Positions 19,299-29,064 of a stretch of DNA of 47,894 nucleotides are shown in pieces; within the stretch, counting starts at the first letter, position 1; the number at the start of each line of letters is the position of its first letter. The notes below the pieces were generated by a model. That model did no database searches. It saw nothing but the letters and a program-made list of their open reading frames with translations, and had not been told where the DNA came from. This DNA comes from Lachnospiraceae bacterium (lineage in GTDB: Bacteria; Bacillota; Clostridia; Lachnospirales; Lachnospiraceae), in contig JAQXVO010000003.1 of assembly GCA_029224965.1 (NCBI GenBank), positions 1 to 47,894 of the forward strand, given 5' to 3'. The translations under genes and the position numbers were made by a program.

Positions 19299-20744
19299 TT
19301 ATTCCTCAAACTCACCCCGGATATCCTCTTTGGGAGGCTCCATGGGATACTTTCCGGTAAAGCAGCCGTTGCAGATGGGCAGGCCTTTGACCATTTCCGG
19401 AAGACGGTTAACCGCCAGATAGCCCAGGCTGTCTGCACCGATCAGCTTGCAGATCTCATCCACCGAGTGGTGATAGGCAATGAGCTGATTTCTGGCCGGC
19501 ACATCGATACCGAAATAACAGGGCCAGAGGAAAGGCGGGGAAGAAATCCGGACATGGACCTCAGTCGCTCCGGCGTCCCGAAGCATCTTTACGATCCGGC
19601 CGGAGGTCGTTCCGCGGACAATGGAATCATCGATCATAACAATCCGCTTACCCTTGACCACGTCGCTGATGGCATTTAATTTGACCTGAACCGAAGATTC
19701 CCGGCTGGACTGACCGGGCTTGATAAAGGTCCGTCCCACATAGGAGTTCTTCTGGAAGGCAATTCCGTAAGGAATGCCGGATTCTCTGGAATAGCCCATG
19801 GCTGCGGCATTTCCGGATTCCGGAACACCGACAACCAGGTCTGCATCGACCGGATAATCCTTGGCCAGGCAGCGGCCGGCGTGAAGTCTTGCTGCATTGA
19901 CGGAAATGCCGTCAATGACGCTGTCCAGACGTGCGAAATAGATATACTCGAAAATGCAGTGTGCCTGCTTGTCCTTGGGAATCTGATTGGACTTATCTGA
20001 CTTGATACCATCCTTTGTAATGGTGACAATCTCACCGGGCTCTACATCACGGATAAATTCGGCTCCAAGGGTATCCAGTGCGCAGGTCTCGGAGGCCAGA
20101 ATATAGGCATTGTCCCGCTTTCCGAGAACCAGAGGTTTGAATCCGTAGGGATCCCGCATGCCGATCAGCTTTCTCGGGCTCATGATGACCAGGGAATAGG
20201 CGCCTTTGATCTTCTTCGAAGCAAGACTGACGGCATCTTCGACGCTGTGGGTCTTCAGACGCTCCCGGGCGATCAGATAGGCGATGGACTCGGAATCAAT
20301 GGTCGTCTGGAAGATAGCTCCGATCTGGGACAGCTCCCGGCGGAGGTCATTGGCATTGACCAGATTTCCGTTATGGGCCATAGCCAGGGTACCCTTGGCA
20401 TAATTCAGAACCAGAGGCTGGATATTCTCCGGTGTGGAGGCACCAGCCGTCGAATAACGGGTATGACCGACACCGATATTTCCGTGCAGCTTGTCGAGAT
20501 CCTCTCTGGAAAAGACCTCGTTGACCAGGCCCATTCCCTTTCGGGAGGTTACCCTGGCCTGGTCTGCATTTGTATTGGAGACGGCAATACCGGCACTCTC
20601 CTGTCCCCGGTGCTGGAGTGCAAAGAGACCATAGTAGATCGTCGAAGCGACGTCATTGCCGTCGAAATCATAGATCCCGAAGACACCGCACTCTTCGTCC
20701 AGTCCGCTGTCACGTACAAAGTCTCTCTCGTCAATTTCTCTCAT
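19299..20744 (-). CDS. purF: Amidophosphoribosyltransferase
   Basis: First committed purine step: PRPP + glutamine to 5-phosphoribosylamine. The N-terminal NTN glutaminase domain starts at Cys19 (DEECGVFGIY), so an 18-residue propeptide must be removed, as in Bacillus-type enzymes. The PRPP loop is RIVMIDDSIVRGTTS. Cysteines in the C-terminal part (SPPFLWPCYFGID, PICNGCFTG) suggest the iron-sulfur form of the enzyme. Length 481 is normal. The start is 3 bp past the purC stop, showing tight coupling. Confidence 0.96.
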   Translation of the reverse strand: MREIDERDFVRDSGLDEECGVFGIYDFDGNDVASTIYYGLFALQHRGQESAGIAVSNTNADQARVTSRKGMGLVNEVFSREDLDKLHGNIGVGHTRYSTAGASTPENIQPLVLNYAKGTLAMAHNGNLVNANDLRRELSQIGAIFQTTIDSESIAYLIARERLKTHSVEDAVSLASKKIKGAYSLVIMSPRKLIGMRDPYGFKPLVLGKRDNAYILASETCALDTLGAEFIRDVEPGEIVTITKDGIKSDKSNQIPKDKQAHCIFEYIYFARLDSVIDGISVNAARLHAGRCLAKDYPVDADLVVGVPESGNAAAMGYSRESGIPYGIAFQKNSYVGRTFIKPGQSSRESSVQVKLNAISDVVKGKRIVMIDDSIVRGTTSGRIVKMLRDAGATEVHVRISSPPFLWPCYFGIDVPARNQLIAYHHSVDEICKLIGADSLGYLAVNRLPEMVKGLPICNGCFTGKYPMEPPKEDIRGEFEE

Positions 20745-20747
20745 AGA

Positions 20748-21617
20748 TCAGAAATCCTTCCCGGTCAGAAGCTTGTAGGCTTCCTTGTATTTGGCGATGG
20801 TTTTATCGATGACTTCATCCGGAAGATGATAATCACTGTCCGGATTTGCCTTCAGCCAGTCACGTACGAACTGCTTGTCGAAGGAAGGCTGACCATGACC
20901 CGGCTCGTAGCCTTCCTTAGGCCAGAAACGGGAGCTGTCCGGAGTCAGCATTTCATCGCCGAGAACCATATTTCCATTCTCATCCAGGCCGAACTCAAAC
21001 TTGGTATCTGCAATGATGATGCCGCGGCTTAAAGCGTAATCGGCACACTTTTTATAAAGGGCGATTGTGTTGTCGCGAAGCTCTGTAGCAAGCTTCTCTC
21101 CCTGTCCGGGGAAATATTTTTCCAGATGAGCAATGCTCTGCTCGAAGGAGATGTTCTCATCATGCTCACCGAGCTCTGCCTTGGTAGACGGTGTATAGAT
21201 GGGTTCAGGCAGCTTGTCGGCCTCCTTCAGGCCTGCCGGAAGTTTAATGCCGCAGACGGTTCCGTTCTCCTGATAGCTCTTCCAGCCGGATCCAGTGATA
21301 TAGCCTCGGACGATACATTCGATGGGAAGCATGTTCAGCTTCTTGACCTTCATGCTCCGTCTCTCGAATTCCGGCTTCTGGAAGAATTCCGGCATGTCCT
21401 TGGTATCGCAGCTGATCATGTGGTTGGGAATGATGTCCTTGGTGTAATCAAACCAGAAACGGGACATCTGGGTCAGAATCGCACCCTTGTCAGTTACCAT
21501 ATTCTTCAGAATGACGTCAAAAGCAGAGATTCGGTCTGTTGCAACCATGATCAGTGCATCTTTAATGTCATAAACCTCACGTACCTTACCTTCTTTGATC
21601 GGACGAAATTCTTCCAT
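20748..21617 (-). CDS. purC: SAICAR synthase
   Basis: Joins CAIR and aspartate with ATP to give SAICAR, the substrate of purB. Motifs: REVYDIKDALIMVATDRISAFDV near the N-terminus, IPNHMIS, RGYITGSGWKSY and IIADTKFEFG. The 289-residue length belongs to the longer (fungal-like) PurC group, common in Clostridia and Bacteroidetes. AAAGGAG lies about 9 nt before the ATG. It is first in purC-purF-purB. The 227-bp gap upstream holds several short palindromes and no riboswitch that I recognise. Confidence 0.95.
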   Translation of the reverse strand: MEEFRPIKEGKVREVYDIKDALIMVATDRISAFDVILKNMVTDKGAILTQMSRFWFDYTKDIIPNHMISCDTKDMPEFFQKPEFERRSMKVKKLNMLPIECIVRGYITGSGWKSYQENGTVCGIKLPAGLKEADKLPEPIYTPSTKAELGEHDENISFEQSIAHLEKYFPGQGEKLATELRDNTIALYKKCADYALSRGIIIADTKFEFGLDENGNMVLGDEMLTPDSSRFWPKEGYEPGHGQPSFDKQFVRDWLKANPDSDYHLPDEVIDKTIAKYKEAYKLLTGKDF

Positions 21618-21672
21618 GGTTCACTGCTCCTTTTTCTATAAGAATGTTACAACAATAAAGTAACAGCCATAA

Positions 21673-21773
21673 CAGGGACGGACCCTGATCAGGTTTCATA
21701 TGAATGCATGTTTATCATAGTACTTCTAAATAGAAGCTGTCTATTAAGTAGTTCTTATTAATGTCATTAATAA
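21673..21773. repeat. Cluster of short palindromes upstream of purC
   Basis: Within 100 bp lie CAGGG-acgga-CCCTG (21673-21687) overlapping CCTGATCAGG, CTTCTA-aa-TAGAAG (21723-21736), and a 19-bp perfect palindrome TTATTAATG-t-CATTAATAA (21755-21773). These may be operators for purC or, for the last, part of the end of the lipoprotein transcript. No T-run terminator is clear. Confidence 0.45.
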
Positions 21774-21844
21774 AAGCTTTTGTTTTCAAATCAGCATCTA
21801 TGTATCGTTGAGACCGATTTGCTCGATTATGATCATTAGATGGA

Positions 21845-23110
21845 TCAGCTGTTAGAGGCCAGCTTCTGATCCACCCGGGCCAGAGACTCGGATGCGCCCT
21901 GGTAGTTCTGGTTGGCAGCAAGCTGGTAATATTCCCGGGCAACAGTCAGGTTCTTGTCTACGCCAAGGCCGTTCTCATAGAGGTAGCCCAGGTTGATCTG
22001 AGCTGGCGCATAGCCCTGGGCGGCCGCAAGCTTCTGATAATAGGCGCACTGCAGATAGTCGACATCGACACCCAGCCCGTTGAAATAAAGATAGCCCAGC
22101 CGGTTCTGTGCCGGCGCATAGTCCTGATCGGCTGCCTTCGTAAAATAGGTAATGGCATTGGTGTAGCTGGTGCCGGTCCCGATGCCCTTTTCATAGACCA
22201 GGCCCAGGTAGTACTGAGCTGGCGCATACTTGGTCTCGGCCACCTTACGAAGGAGGGACAGGGCCTTCTTGGCCTCGGCGGAATTGGTCTTATCTTCCGT
22301 ACTGCTGTCACTTGAGTCCTTGGAATCAGAATTCGATTTTTTCGACTCATCCGTGCTGTTGTTAGCTGTGTTATCCGAGCTGTCACCTGATGTCTGAGCT
22401 TCGGAAAGGATATCCTGGAGATAGAGAATGGCTCTTCTCACATAGGCTTCCTGATATGGATAACGGCGGACCTTGTTGACATCCGAAGGATCGGTGTCGA
22501 TCAGTTCTTCGTAGAGGCTGATGGCCTCGGTCTTATCCTGGCTTACACCGATGCCCTTTTCATAGAGATAGCCCAGGAGATAGATTCCCATAGGATTCTT
22601 GGCATCTGCTGCTGTCTGAATATTGGAAAGAGCCAGCTGTGCCGCATTTTCCTCATTCGGATGGAGGATATAGTAACGGCCCAGAGCCGCGCTCCCGTCC
22701 ATATTTCCAGCTGTGGCAGCTTCCGTAAAGAGCTGCTTGGCCTGGTCTGAATTCTGATCGGTTCCCAGGCCGAAGAGATAGAGATAGCCGAGATGGACCA
22801 TGGCATTGGAATTGCCCTGATTGACCGACCGCTGATACCAGTTCAAAGCCGACTGATAGTTCTGATTCTCACCCTGGATCCCATAGTCGAAACGCAGACC
22901 AAGGGTCAGAGATGCCCTGCTGTCTCCATCATAGGACATGACTTCGAGGTCTTTGGAATCTGCTTTCGAATAATTAACCGCATCCGTTGAAATCTTGGTA
23001 TTGGAAGCCTTGGTAGCTGTCTGTTTCAGATTATCTACCGTGGAACAGGACATAAGAAGCATGCCTGCGGATAGAATCGATAAAAGAATTGCTATAGATT
23101 TCTTCTTCAT
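21845..23110 (-). CDS. Lipoprotein with Sel1 repeats
   Basis: Begins with a lipoprotein signal peptide: MKKKSIAI, a hydrophobic stretch, and the lipobox LMSC with the lipidated Cys near residue 22. The rest is built of Sel1-like (TPR-type) repeats with the pattern A...LGYLYEKGIGV, at least four before and four after a Ser/Asp/Lys-rich, probably disordered linker (SGDSSDNTANN... region). Such proteins act as adaptor scaffolds; the partner is not known. I chose the second ATG (MKKKSIA), with GGGAG 11 nt upstream; the first ATG has no ribosome site. It lies between tpiA and purC without sign of shared function. Confidence 0.85.
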   Translation of the reverse strand: MKKKSIAILLSILSAGMLLMSCSTVDNLKQTATKASNTKISTDAVNYSKADSKDLEVMSYDGDSRASLTLGLRFDYGIQGENQNYQSALNWYQRSVNQGNSNAMVHLGYLYLFGLGTDQNSDQAKQLFTEAATAGNMDGSAALGRYYILHPNEENAAQLALSNIQTAADAKNPMGIYLLGYLYEKGIGVSQDKTEAISLYEELIDTDPSDVNKVRRYPYQEAYVRRAILYLQDILSEAQTSGDSSDNTANNSTDESKKSNSDSKDSSDSSTEDKTNSAEAKKALSLLRKVAETKYAPAQYYLGLVYEKGIGTGTSYTNAITYFTKAADQDYAPAQNRLGYLYFNGLGVDVDYLQCAYYQKLAAAQGYAPAQINLGYLYENGLGVDKNLTVAREYYQLAANQNYQGASESLARVDQKLASNS

Positions 23111-23275
23111 GGTTTTATGATCTCCCATTCAAAGTACGCGCTCATTATATCATGAAAGACTTTGCAAAACCATACAGAGAAAAATCCGCGAAGAGAGCAT
23201 CTGCTATGAAATCCATACAGAAAAAAAGCTGAATTCCGGTGAAACAGACAGGGTCATCAGCAGATCCATATGAAT

Positions 23276-23309
23276 AAAAACCGGGCAGAACCCTTCTGGC
23301 TCTGCCCGG
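23276..23309 (-). terminator. Terminator after tpiA
   Basis: Minus strand CCGGGCAGAG and TTCTGCCCGG form the stem, followed by TTTTTATT, about 70 bp past the tpiA stop. Confidence 0.85.
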
Positions 23310-23380
23310 ATAAAATTATGATGTAAACGACATCATTGTTATAAACGAATCGCTATATGCTTCGAATATTCGCGATCAGA

Positions 23381-24133
23381 TTATTTGTTGTAGTTTACGA
23401 TCTGACCGAAGTCAGCCTTCAGAGATGCGCCACCGATCAGTCCGCCATCGATATCAGGCTTTGCAAGAAGCTCTTTGCAGTTGCCGGCGTTCATGGAACC
23501 GCCGTACTGGATACGGATCTTCTCGGCTGTATCGGTATCATAGACCTCAGCGATGGTCTCACGGATGGCCTTGCAGACTTCCTCAGCCTGGTCAGCTGTG
23601 GCAGTCTTACCGGTTCCGATAGCCCAGATCGGCTCGTAAGCGATAACCATGGATGCAGCCTGCTCAGCAGTTACGCCCTGGAGATCGGACTTGATCTGAA
23701 GACGGATCCAGTCAAGAGTAACACCTGCTTCTCTCTGCTCCAGAGACTCGCCGCAGCAGAGAATCGGGGTGAGGCCATGCTCGAATGCCTTCTTGACCTT
23801 CTTGTTCAGGAATTCGTCGGTCTCGTTGAAGTAGCCACGTCTCTCGGAATGACCGATGATGACATACTTAACGCCGGCATCAACCAGCATTGCAGGAGAG
23901 ATCTCACCAGTATAGGCACCGCTCTCTTCTACATACATGTTCTCAGCACCAACCTCAACATTGGTTCCCTTAACGGCCTCAACAACCGGAACAATGTCAA
24001 TGGCAGGTACACAGTAAACGACATCAACGTCCGGGTTCTGAACCAGGGGCTTTAAGAGCTCAACCAGAGCCTTTGCCTCGGACGGAGTCTTGTTCATTTT
24101 CCAGTTTCCGGCAATAATCTTCTTTCTTGCCAT
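23381..24133 (-). CDS. tpiA: Triosephosphate isomerase
   Basis: Interconverts dihydroxyacetone phosphate and glyceraldehyde 3-phosphate. Catalytic residues are all present: Lys12 in GNWKMN, His95 in IIGHSERR and Glu167 in [11 protein letters not shown]. Length 250 is standard. AAAGGAG lies 6 nt before the ATG. It starts 20 bp after pgk and is closed by a terminator, so pgk-tpiA form one unit behind gap. Confidence 0.98.
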   Translation of the reverse strand: MARKKIIAGNWKMNKTPSEAKALVELLKPLVQNPDVDVVYCVPAIDIVPVVEAVKGTNVEVGAENMYVEESGAYTGEISPAMLVDAGVKYVIIGHSERRGYFNETDEFLNKKVKKAFEHGLTPILCCGESLEQREAGVTLDWIRLQIKSDLQGVTAEQAASMVIAYEPIWAIGTGKTATADQAEEVCKAIRETIAEVYDTDTAEKIRIQYGGSMNAGNCKELLAKPDIDGGLIGGASLKADFGQIVNYNK

Positions 24134-24153
24134 GATATTCTCCTTTTTATAAA

Positions 24154-25365
24154 TTAGCGATCGTTTGCAGCTACGATACCAGGAAGTTCCTTGCCTTCCA
24201 GGAATTCAAGAGATGCACCGCCGCCAGTAGAGATATGGGTCATCTTGTCGCCGAAGCCAAGGTTGTTGACTGCAGCTGCGGAATCACCGCCGCCGATGAT
24301 AGTTGTTGCATCAGAATCAGCCAGAGCCTTTGCAACTGCGATTGTACCTGCTGCAAGAGACGGGTTCTCGGAAACGCCCATAGGTCCGTTCCATACAACG
24401 GTCTTGGCATTGGCAACAGCCTCAGCATAGAGAGCCTGGGTCTTGGGTCCGATATCGCAGGCTTCACGATCCTTGGGAAGTGCAGTGATATCATAAACCT
24501 CGGTCTCGCAGGGTTCGCTGATGGGATCCGGGAACTGAGCTACAGTTACGGAGTCAACCGGAAGAAGAAGCTTCTTGCCGAGCTTCTCAGCCTTGTCCAT
24601 CATCTCCTTGCAGTAGTCGATCTTGGAATCATCGCAAAGAGAAGTACCGATCTCATAGCCCTTAGCCTTGATGAAGGTATAAGCCATGCCGCCGCCGATG
24701 ATCAGGGTGTCGCACTTGTTCAGAAGGTTATCGATTACAGCAAGCTTATCTGCAACCTTGGCACCGCCGAGGATAGCTACGAAAGGACGAACCGGATTCT
24801 CAACGGCATTGCCCAGGAACTTCACTTCCTTCTCCATCAGATATCCGATTACGCAGGTCTTGACATACTTGGTAACGCCGACATTGGAGCAGTGTGCTCT
24901 GTGAGCGGTACCGAAGGCATCGTTTACAAATACATCAGCGATGGAAGCCAGATCCTTGGAGAAAGCATCTCCGTTCTTGGTCTCTTCCGGTCTGAAACGG
25001 GTGTTCTCAAGAAGAATAACGTCTCCGTCCTTCATCTCTTCTACAGCCTTGCGGACGTTGGGGCCGACAACCTCAGGATCAGCAACGAACTTGACTTCCT
25101 GGCCAAGAAGCTCGGACAGACGCTTTGCTACAGGAGCAAGAGTCTTGGTCTTCTTGTCTTCTTCGGTCTTAACCTTGCCAAGGTGAGAGCAAAGGATAAC
25201 CTTGCCGCCGTCAGCGATCAGCTTCTTGATGGTAGGAAGTGCGCCGACCAGACGGTTCTCATCGGTGATCTTGCCATCGATGATGGGTACGTTGAAATCG
25301 CAGCGGCAAAGGACTCTCTGGCCCTTTACGTTGATATCATCAACTGTTTTCTTATTCAGTTCCAT
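24154..25365 (-). CDS. pgk: Phosphoglycerate kinase
   Basis: Substrate-level ATP formation from 1,3-bisphosphoglycerate. The N-terminal signature [20 protein letters not shown], the hinge region with GGAKVADK, and the ATP-binding [10 protein letters not shown] near the C-terminus are present. I start at MELNKKTV, where GGAGG lies 6 nt upstream (403 residues); the longer in-frame reading upstream lacks a ribosome site. It is preceded by a terminator behind gap, so gap can be expressed alone or with read-through, a common way to make more GAPDH than PGK. Confidence 0.97.
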   Translation of the reverse strand: MELNKKTVDDINVKGQRVLCRCDFNVPIIDGKITDENRLVGALPTIKKLIADGGKVILCSHLGKVKTEEDKKTKTLAPVAKRLSELLGQEVKFVADPEVVGPNVRKAVEEMKDGDVILLENTRFRPEETKNGDAFSKDLASIADVFVNDAFGTAHRAHCSNVGVTKYVKTCVIGYLMEKEVKFLGNAVENPVRPFVAILGGAKVADKLAVIDNLLNKCDTLIIGGGMAYTFIKAKGYEIGTSLCDDSKIDYCKEMMDKAEKLGKKLLLPVDSVTVAQFPDPISEPCETEVYDITALPKDREACDIGPKTQALYAEAVANAKTVVWNGPMGVSENPSLAAGTIAVAKALADSDATTIIGGGDSAAAVNNLGFGDKMTHISTGGGASLEFLEGKELPGIVAANDR

Positions 25366-25444
25366 AATTAACCTCCAATTAAATCCATCCGGTCTATATT
25401 TATAAGAAATATAGACCATCCGGCAAACAATGGTTCTGAAACAA

Positions 25445-25474
25445 GAAAAGGCCCGGTCCCTTAAGACCGGACCC
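25445..25474 (-). terminator. Terminator between gap and pgk
   Basis: Minus strand GGTCCGGTC and GACCGGGCC form a 9-bp stem with loop TTAAG, followed by TTTTC. The T-run is short, so partial read-through into pgk-tpiA is likely. Confidence 0.75.
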
Positions 25475-25510
25475 TCTCTAGGTCTTCATTTACATCAAGA
25501 GATGCCTAAA

Positions 25511-26530
25511 TTACTTGTTCAGGAACTTAGCGAAGTACTTGATGGTTCTGCACATATTGGATGTGAAGGAGTTCTCGTTATCATACCAAGAAACAACCTG
25601 TACCTCGGTGTTGCCATCGCCTACAGGAAGAACCATGGTCTGAGTAGCATCGAATAGAGAACCATAGGTCATGCCTACGATATCCTTGGAAACGATCTGA
25701 TCTTCGTTGTAACCGAAGGACTCGTTGGTGGAAGCCTTCATCTTAGCATTGATCTGATCAACGGTAACATCACCCTTAACAACTGCGGTCAGGATGGTGG
25801 TAGAACCTGTAGGAACAGGTACACGCTGAGCAGAACCGATCAGCTTGCCGTTCAGTTCAGGAACAACAAGGCCGATTGCCTTTGCAGCACCGGTGGTGTT
25901 GGGAACGATGTTCTCAGCGCCTGCACGGCTACGACGGAAGTTACCCTTTCTCTGAGGTCCGTCAAGGATCATCTGGTCACCAGTGTAAGCATGGATAGTA
26001 ACCATGATACCGGACTGGATCGGAGCCAGCTCATTCAGAGCCTTTGCCATAGGAGCCAGGCAGTTGGTTGTGCAGGATGCTGCAGAAATGATGTTATCAT
26101 CAGCTGTCAGAGTCTCATGGTTGGTGTTGAATACGATGGTAGGAAGATCATTTCCTGCAGGTGCGGAAATAACGACCTTCTTGGCACCAGCATCGATATG
26201 AGCCTGTGCCTTAGCCTTAGAGGTATAGAAACCGGTGCACTCAAGAACTACATCGATATCAAGCTTGCCCCAAGGAAGGTTGTGTGCATCTGCTTCCTTA
26301 TAGATCTCGATCTCATGACCATCAACGATGATGGAGTGATCGGTGTTCTTTACAGTGTCAGCCTTTGCATAACGTCCCTGAGAAGAATCATACTTCAGAA
26401 GGTAAGCCAGCATCTCAGGAGAAGTCAGATCGTTGATTGCAACGATATCGAAACCTTCTGCCTGGAACATCTGACGGAATGCAAGACGTCCAATACGACC
26501 GAAACCATTAATCGCAACTCTTACTGCCAT
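25511..26530 (-). CDS. gap: Glyceraldehyde-3-phosphate dehydrogenase
   Basis: Oxidises glyceraldehyde 3-phosphate with NAD+ and phosphate. Cys153 in [12 protein letters not shown] is the catalytic thiol; the Rossmann motif NGFGRIGR and Asp34 in AINDLT point to NAD use. Length 339 is normal. AGGAGG precedes the ATG by about 8 nt. Its promoter is close to consensus (26592-26620) and a terminator follows, consistent with a highly expressed glycolytic gene. Codon use is strongly biased (GTT/ACT/AAG type codons) as expected for high expression. Confidence 0.98.
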   Translation of the reverse strand: MAVRVAINGFGRIGRLAFRQMFQAEGFDIVAINDLTSPEMLAYLLKYDSSQGRYAKADTVKNTDHSIIVDGHEIEIYKEADAHNLPWGKLDIDVVLECTGFYTSKAKAQAHIDAGAKKVVISAPAGNDLPTIVFNTNHETLTADDNIISAASCTTNCLAPMAKALNELAPIQSGIMVTIHAYTGDQMILDGPQRKGNFRRSRAGAENIVPNTTGAAKAIGLVVPELNGKLIGSAQRVPVPTGSTTILTAVVKGDVTVDQINAKMKASTNESFGYNEDQIVSKDIVGMTYGSLFDATQTMVLPVGDGNTEVQVVSWYDNENSFTSNMCRTIKYFAKFLNK

Positions 26531-26591
26531 ATTAGTTTCCTCCTAATACTGTTAATAAATACTATGCGAGCTTTACGCTCAAACCGTTATT

Positions 26592-26620
26592 ATTGTAGCG
26601 GATACACTTGTTAAATTCAA
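26592..26620 (-). promoter_or_regulatory. gap promoter
   Basis: Minus strand -35 TTGAAT (26615-26620), 17-nt spacer, -10 TACAAT (26592-26597), 62 bp before the gap start. Confidence 0.65.
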
Positions 26621-26647
26621 GGCAAACTTTCATATGTTCTCTGAAAG

Positions 26648-27730
26648 TCAGAGAATTGTACCACCGCCGGCTACGATATCTCCGTCATAGAGTACGATTG
26701 CCTGGCCGGGTGTAGCTGCACGGACCGGTTCATCAAAGACCGCCTTATATTTCCCGTCTCCTAAGGATTCAATGTGACAGGGACTGACCGCATGGGCATA
26801 GCGGACCTTGGCCCCGTAGGAAAGGCTTGTATCCAATGTCTCGTTCTCCATGGAATTGACCTGGTCGAAATAGACTTCCTTCGAAAAGACATCTTCTGCC
26901 TCTCCGATCACAACCTCATTGGTCTCCGGCCGGATCTCGGTGACGAAAACCGGGTGGCCCATGGAGAGGTTCAGTCCCTTTCTCTGGCCGACGGTGTAAT
27001 GGGTGATGCCCTTGTGGCAGCCGATGACGACTCCGTCCTTGGTAACGAAGTTACCGGGTCCGGGAATCTGGTCCGGCACTTCCCGCTCCAGATAGCCGGC
27101 ATAATCATGATCCGGAACAAAACAGATATCCTGGCTGTCATGCTTATGGGCCGTGGGAAGTCCGGCATCGAGGGCAATCTTTCTGACCTCGTCCTTGTGA
27201 TAGGATCCAATCGGCATCAGGGTCTTACTGAGCTGATCCTGGGTCAGATTGTAAAGCGCATAGGTCTGATCCTTGGAGGCGGTGACGGAATTCCTGATGG
27301 CATAGCGTCCGTTCGGAAGCTTGACAACCCTTGCATAATGGCCGGTCGCAATATAGTCCGCTCCGATCTCGACCGCCCGGGTCAAAAGGGATTCCCATTT
27401 GACATAGCGGTTGCAGGCAATACAGGGATTGGGGGTCCGCCCATGCAGGTACTCGCTGGTGAAGTAATCGATGACATATTTCTTGAAGTCATCCTTGAAA
27501 TTCATGACGTAGTAGGGAATACCGATATGGTTGGCTACTCTCCTGGCATCGTCTACCGCCGACAGGCCGCAGCAGCCACCCTGATCTTCCAGGATGGCCT
27601 GCTCCTCAGTCTGCCAGATCTGCATGGTCACACCGATGACATTGTAGCCCTGCTCTTTCAGAAGATAGGCCGCTACAGAGGAATCCACACCTCCTGACAT
27701 GCCAACAACTACGGTTTTCTTTTCTGACAA
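26648..27730 (-). CDS. mnmA: tRNA-specific 2-thiouridylase
   Basis: Places sulfur on U34 of tRNA-Lys, -Glu and -Gln using ATP and persulfide sulfur. The PP-loop is GMSGGVDSSVAA; the catalytic pair is Cys103 in NPCIAC and Cys203 in SQDICFVPD. Length 360 is normal. It lies 188 bp after a cysteine desulfurase gene, which is likely its sulfur donor; this two-gene arrangement is common in Firmicutes. Between the two genes are two copies of a 62-bp structured repeat. Confidence 0.96.
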   Translation of the reverse strand: MSEKKTVVVGMSGGVDSSVAAYLLKEQGYNVIGVTMQIWQTEEQAILEDQGGCCGLSAVDDARRVANHIGIPYYVMNFKDDFKKYVIDYFTSEYLHGRTPNPCIACNRYVKWESLLTRAVEIGADYIATGHYARVVKLPNGRYAIRNSVTASKDQTYALYNLTQDQLSKTLMPIGSYHKDEVRKIALDAGLPTAHKHDSQDICFVPDHDYAGYLEREVPDQIPGPGNFVTKDGVVIGCHKGITHYTVGQRKGLNLSMGHPVFVTEIRPETNEVVIGEAEDVFSKEVYFDQVNSMENETLDTSLSYGAKVRYAHAVSPCHIESLGDGKYKAVFDEPVRAATPGQAIVLYDGDIVAGGGTIL

Positions 27731-27817
27731 TTCTTTCCTCCATATTTACTGATTTCAGGGATCGATTTGGAAGGGAAATCCGGATTCTGTTCCATTGTTC
27801 CGACTCACCTGATTTCA

Positions 27818-27916
27818 TACCTCGGGATTGAAGATTTTCTTAATTCCCGGGGTATATTTCCCAGATTTTCCTGATTTTGTACCTCGCGATTGAAGATTTC
27901 CTTGAATTCCGAGGTA
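27818..27916. repeat. Two copies of a 62-bp hairpin repeat (site 1)
   Basis: Two 37-nt palindromic units start 62 bp apart, at 27818 and 27880, joined by a 25-nt linker. Both begin TACCTCG and end in GGGGTA or CGAGGTA, so the ends pair; the middle is ATTGAAGATTT. The second copy stops 2 bp before the stop codon of the desulfurase gene. The same spacing, length and linker (CCTGATTTT just before each unit) are found in the array at 29738-30083. Confidence 0.8.
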
Positions 27917-27918
27917 TT

Positions 27919-29064
27919 TCATGATTTGCTGAGTCTGCTTACGATTTTCTTCAGCGCATTCACAGTTGTATCAATTTCTTCCTTCGTGGTCTCATCCGAA
28001 AGGGTCAGGCGGAGCTCGCCCCGGGCTTCTTCCTCGGACAGACCGAGCGCCAGAAGAACATGGCTTGGATCCAGAGATCCGGCCGTGCATGCGGATCCGC
28101 TGGATGCTTCGATCCCCATGATATCCAGGGAAATCAGGATGGATTCCCCGCGGAGTCCCGGGAAAATCACATTGACATTATTGGGCAGACGCTTTGCCGA
28201 ATCACCGTTCAAGCGGGTTCCGGGAATCTCGGAAAGAAGACGTTCGATCAGATAATCACTGAGGGAACTCTCCTGTTCCATGCGTTCAGCAAGTGTCTTC
28301 TCAGCTAGCTCGCAGGCCTTTCCGAAACCGACAATTCCGGCAACATTTTCCGTACCGGCTCTCCGGTTTCTCTCCTGGCCGCCGCCATGAATCAGAGAAC
28401 GAACCGAAAGCCCCTCCCGGATGTAGAGAAGGCCGACCCCCTTGGGGCCATAGATCTTATGCCCGCTGGCCGAAAGAAAATCAACCGGAAGTTCACTTAA
28501 ATCCATAGGAATCTGTCCGAAGGCCTGGACCGCATCCGTATGGAAAGGAATACCGGCTTCCTTCGCAATCTCTCCTACTTCATGAATGGGCTCAATGGTT
28601 CCGATCTCATTATTGGCTGTCATGATGCTGATCAGAACGGTCTCCGGGCGGATGGCCGTTTTCACATCTTCCGGATTGACAAATCCGTTGGAATCAACGG
28701 GTAGATAAGTCACCTGAGCCCCCAGCTCTTCAAGAAAATGACAGGTATTTAAGATGGCAGGATGCTCGATTGAAGATGTGATGATATGGGGATGCTTCTC
28801 TCCATGGAGAAGAGCCCTGTGAAAGCAGTCCTGAAGGACCCAGTTGTCGGATTCCGAGCCGCCGCTGGTAAAGTAGATGGAAGTCGCCGGAATATGAAGA
28901 AGAGAAGCCGCCTTCTGCCGAGCTGACGTGATAGCGGCCTTGGCGGCATTTCCCATCTGATAGACCGAAGAAGGATTGCCGTAATCTTCAGAAAGATAAG
29001 GAAGCATGGCTTCTATGACTTCTTTCTTCGGCCTGGTTGTCGCCGCATTGTCCAGATAAATCAT
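27919..29064 (-). CDS. Cysteine desulfurase (NifS/IscS family)
   Basis: PLP enzyme that removes sulfur from cysteine as a protein persulfide. The PLP lysine is Lys203 in SASGHKIYGPKG, His101 lies in SSIEHPAIL, and the catalytic Cys326 is in SSGSACTAGSL. The N-terminus MIYLDNAATT is typical. Length 381 is normal. The start ATGA overlaps the sigma-factor stop by 3 bp, so the two are translationally coupled. mnmA follows. No iscU or scaffold gene is adjacent, so tRNA thiolation is the most likely use. The gene ends 2 bp from a structured 62-bp repeat. Confidence 0.95.
   Translation of the reverse strand: MIYLDNAATTRPKKEVIEAMLPYLSEDYGNPSSVYQMGNAAKAAITSARQKAASLLHIPATSIYFTSGGSESDNWVLQDCFHRALLHGEKHPHIITSSIEHPAILNTCHFLEELGAQVTYLPVDSNGFVNPEDVKTAIRPETVLISIMTANNEIGTIEPIHEVGEIAKEAGIPFHTDAVQAFGQIPMDLSELPVDFLSASGHKIYGPKGVGLLYIREGLSVRSLIHGGGQERNRRAGTENVAGIVGFGKACELAEKTLAERMEQESSLSDYLIERLLSEIPGTRLNGDSAKRLPNNVNVIFPGLRGESILISLDIMGIEASSGSACTAGSLDPSHVLLALGLSEEEARGELRLTLSDETTKEEIDTTVNALKKIVSRLSKS

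Noticed and set aside
21618-21844. Purine, PRPP or guanidine riboswitch ahead of purC
   Set aside because: The conserved cores of these classes were looked for on the minus strand and not found; only short palindromes are seen.
21715-21942. 75-codon minus-strand frame running from the Sel1 gene end into the purC upstream gap
   Set aside because: It overlaps the real lipoprotein frame, has no ribosome site, and its start lies within the Sel1 repeats.
24235-25371. Plus-strand frame of 378 codons opposite pgk
   Set aside because: Antisense shadow of phosphoglycerate kinase, which is complete on the minus strand.
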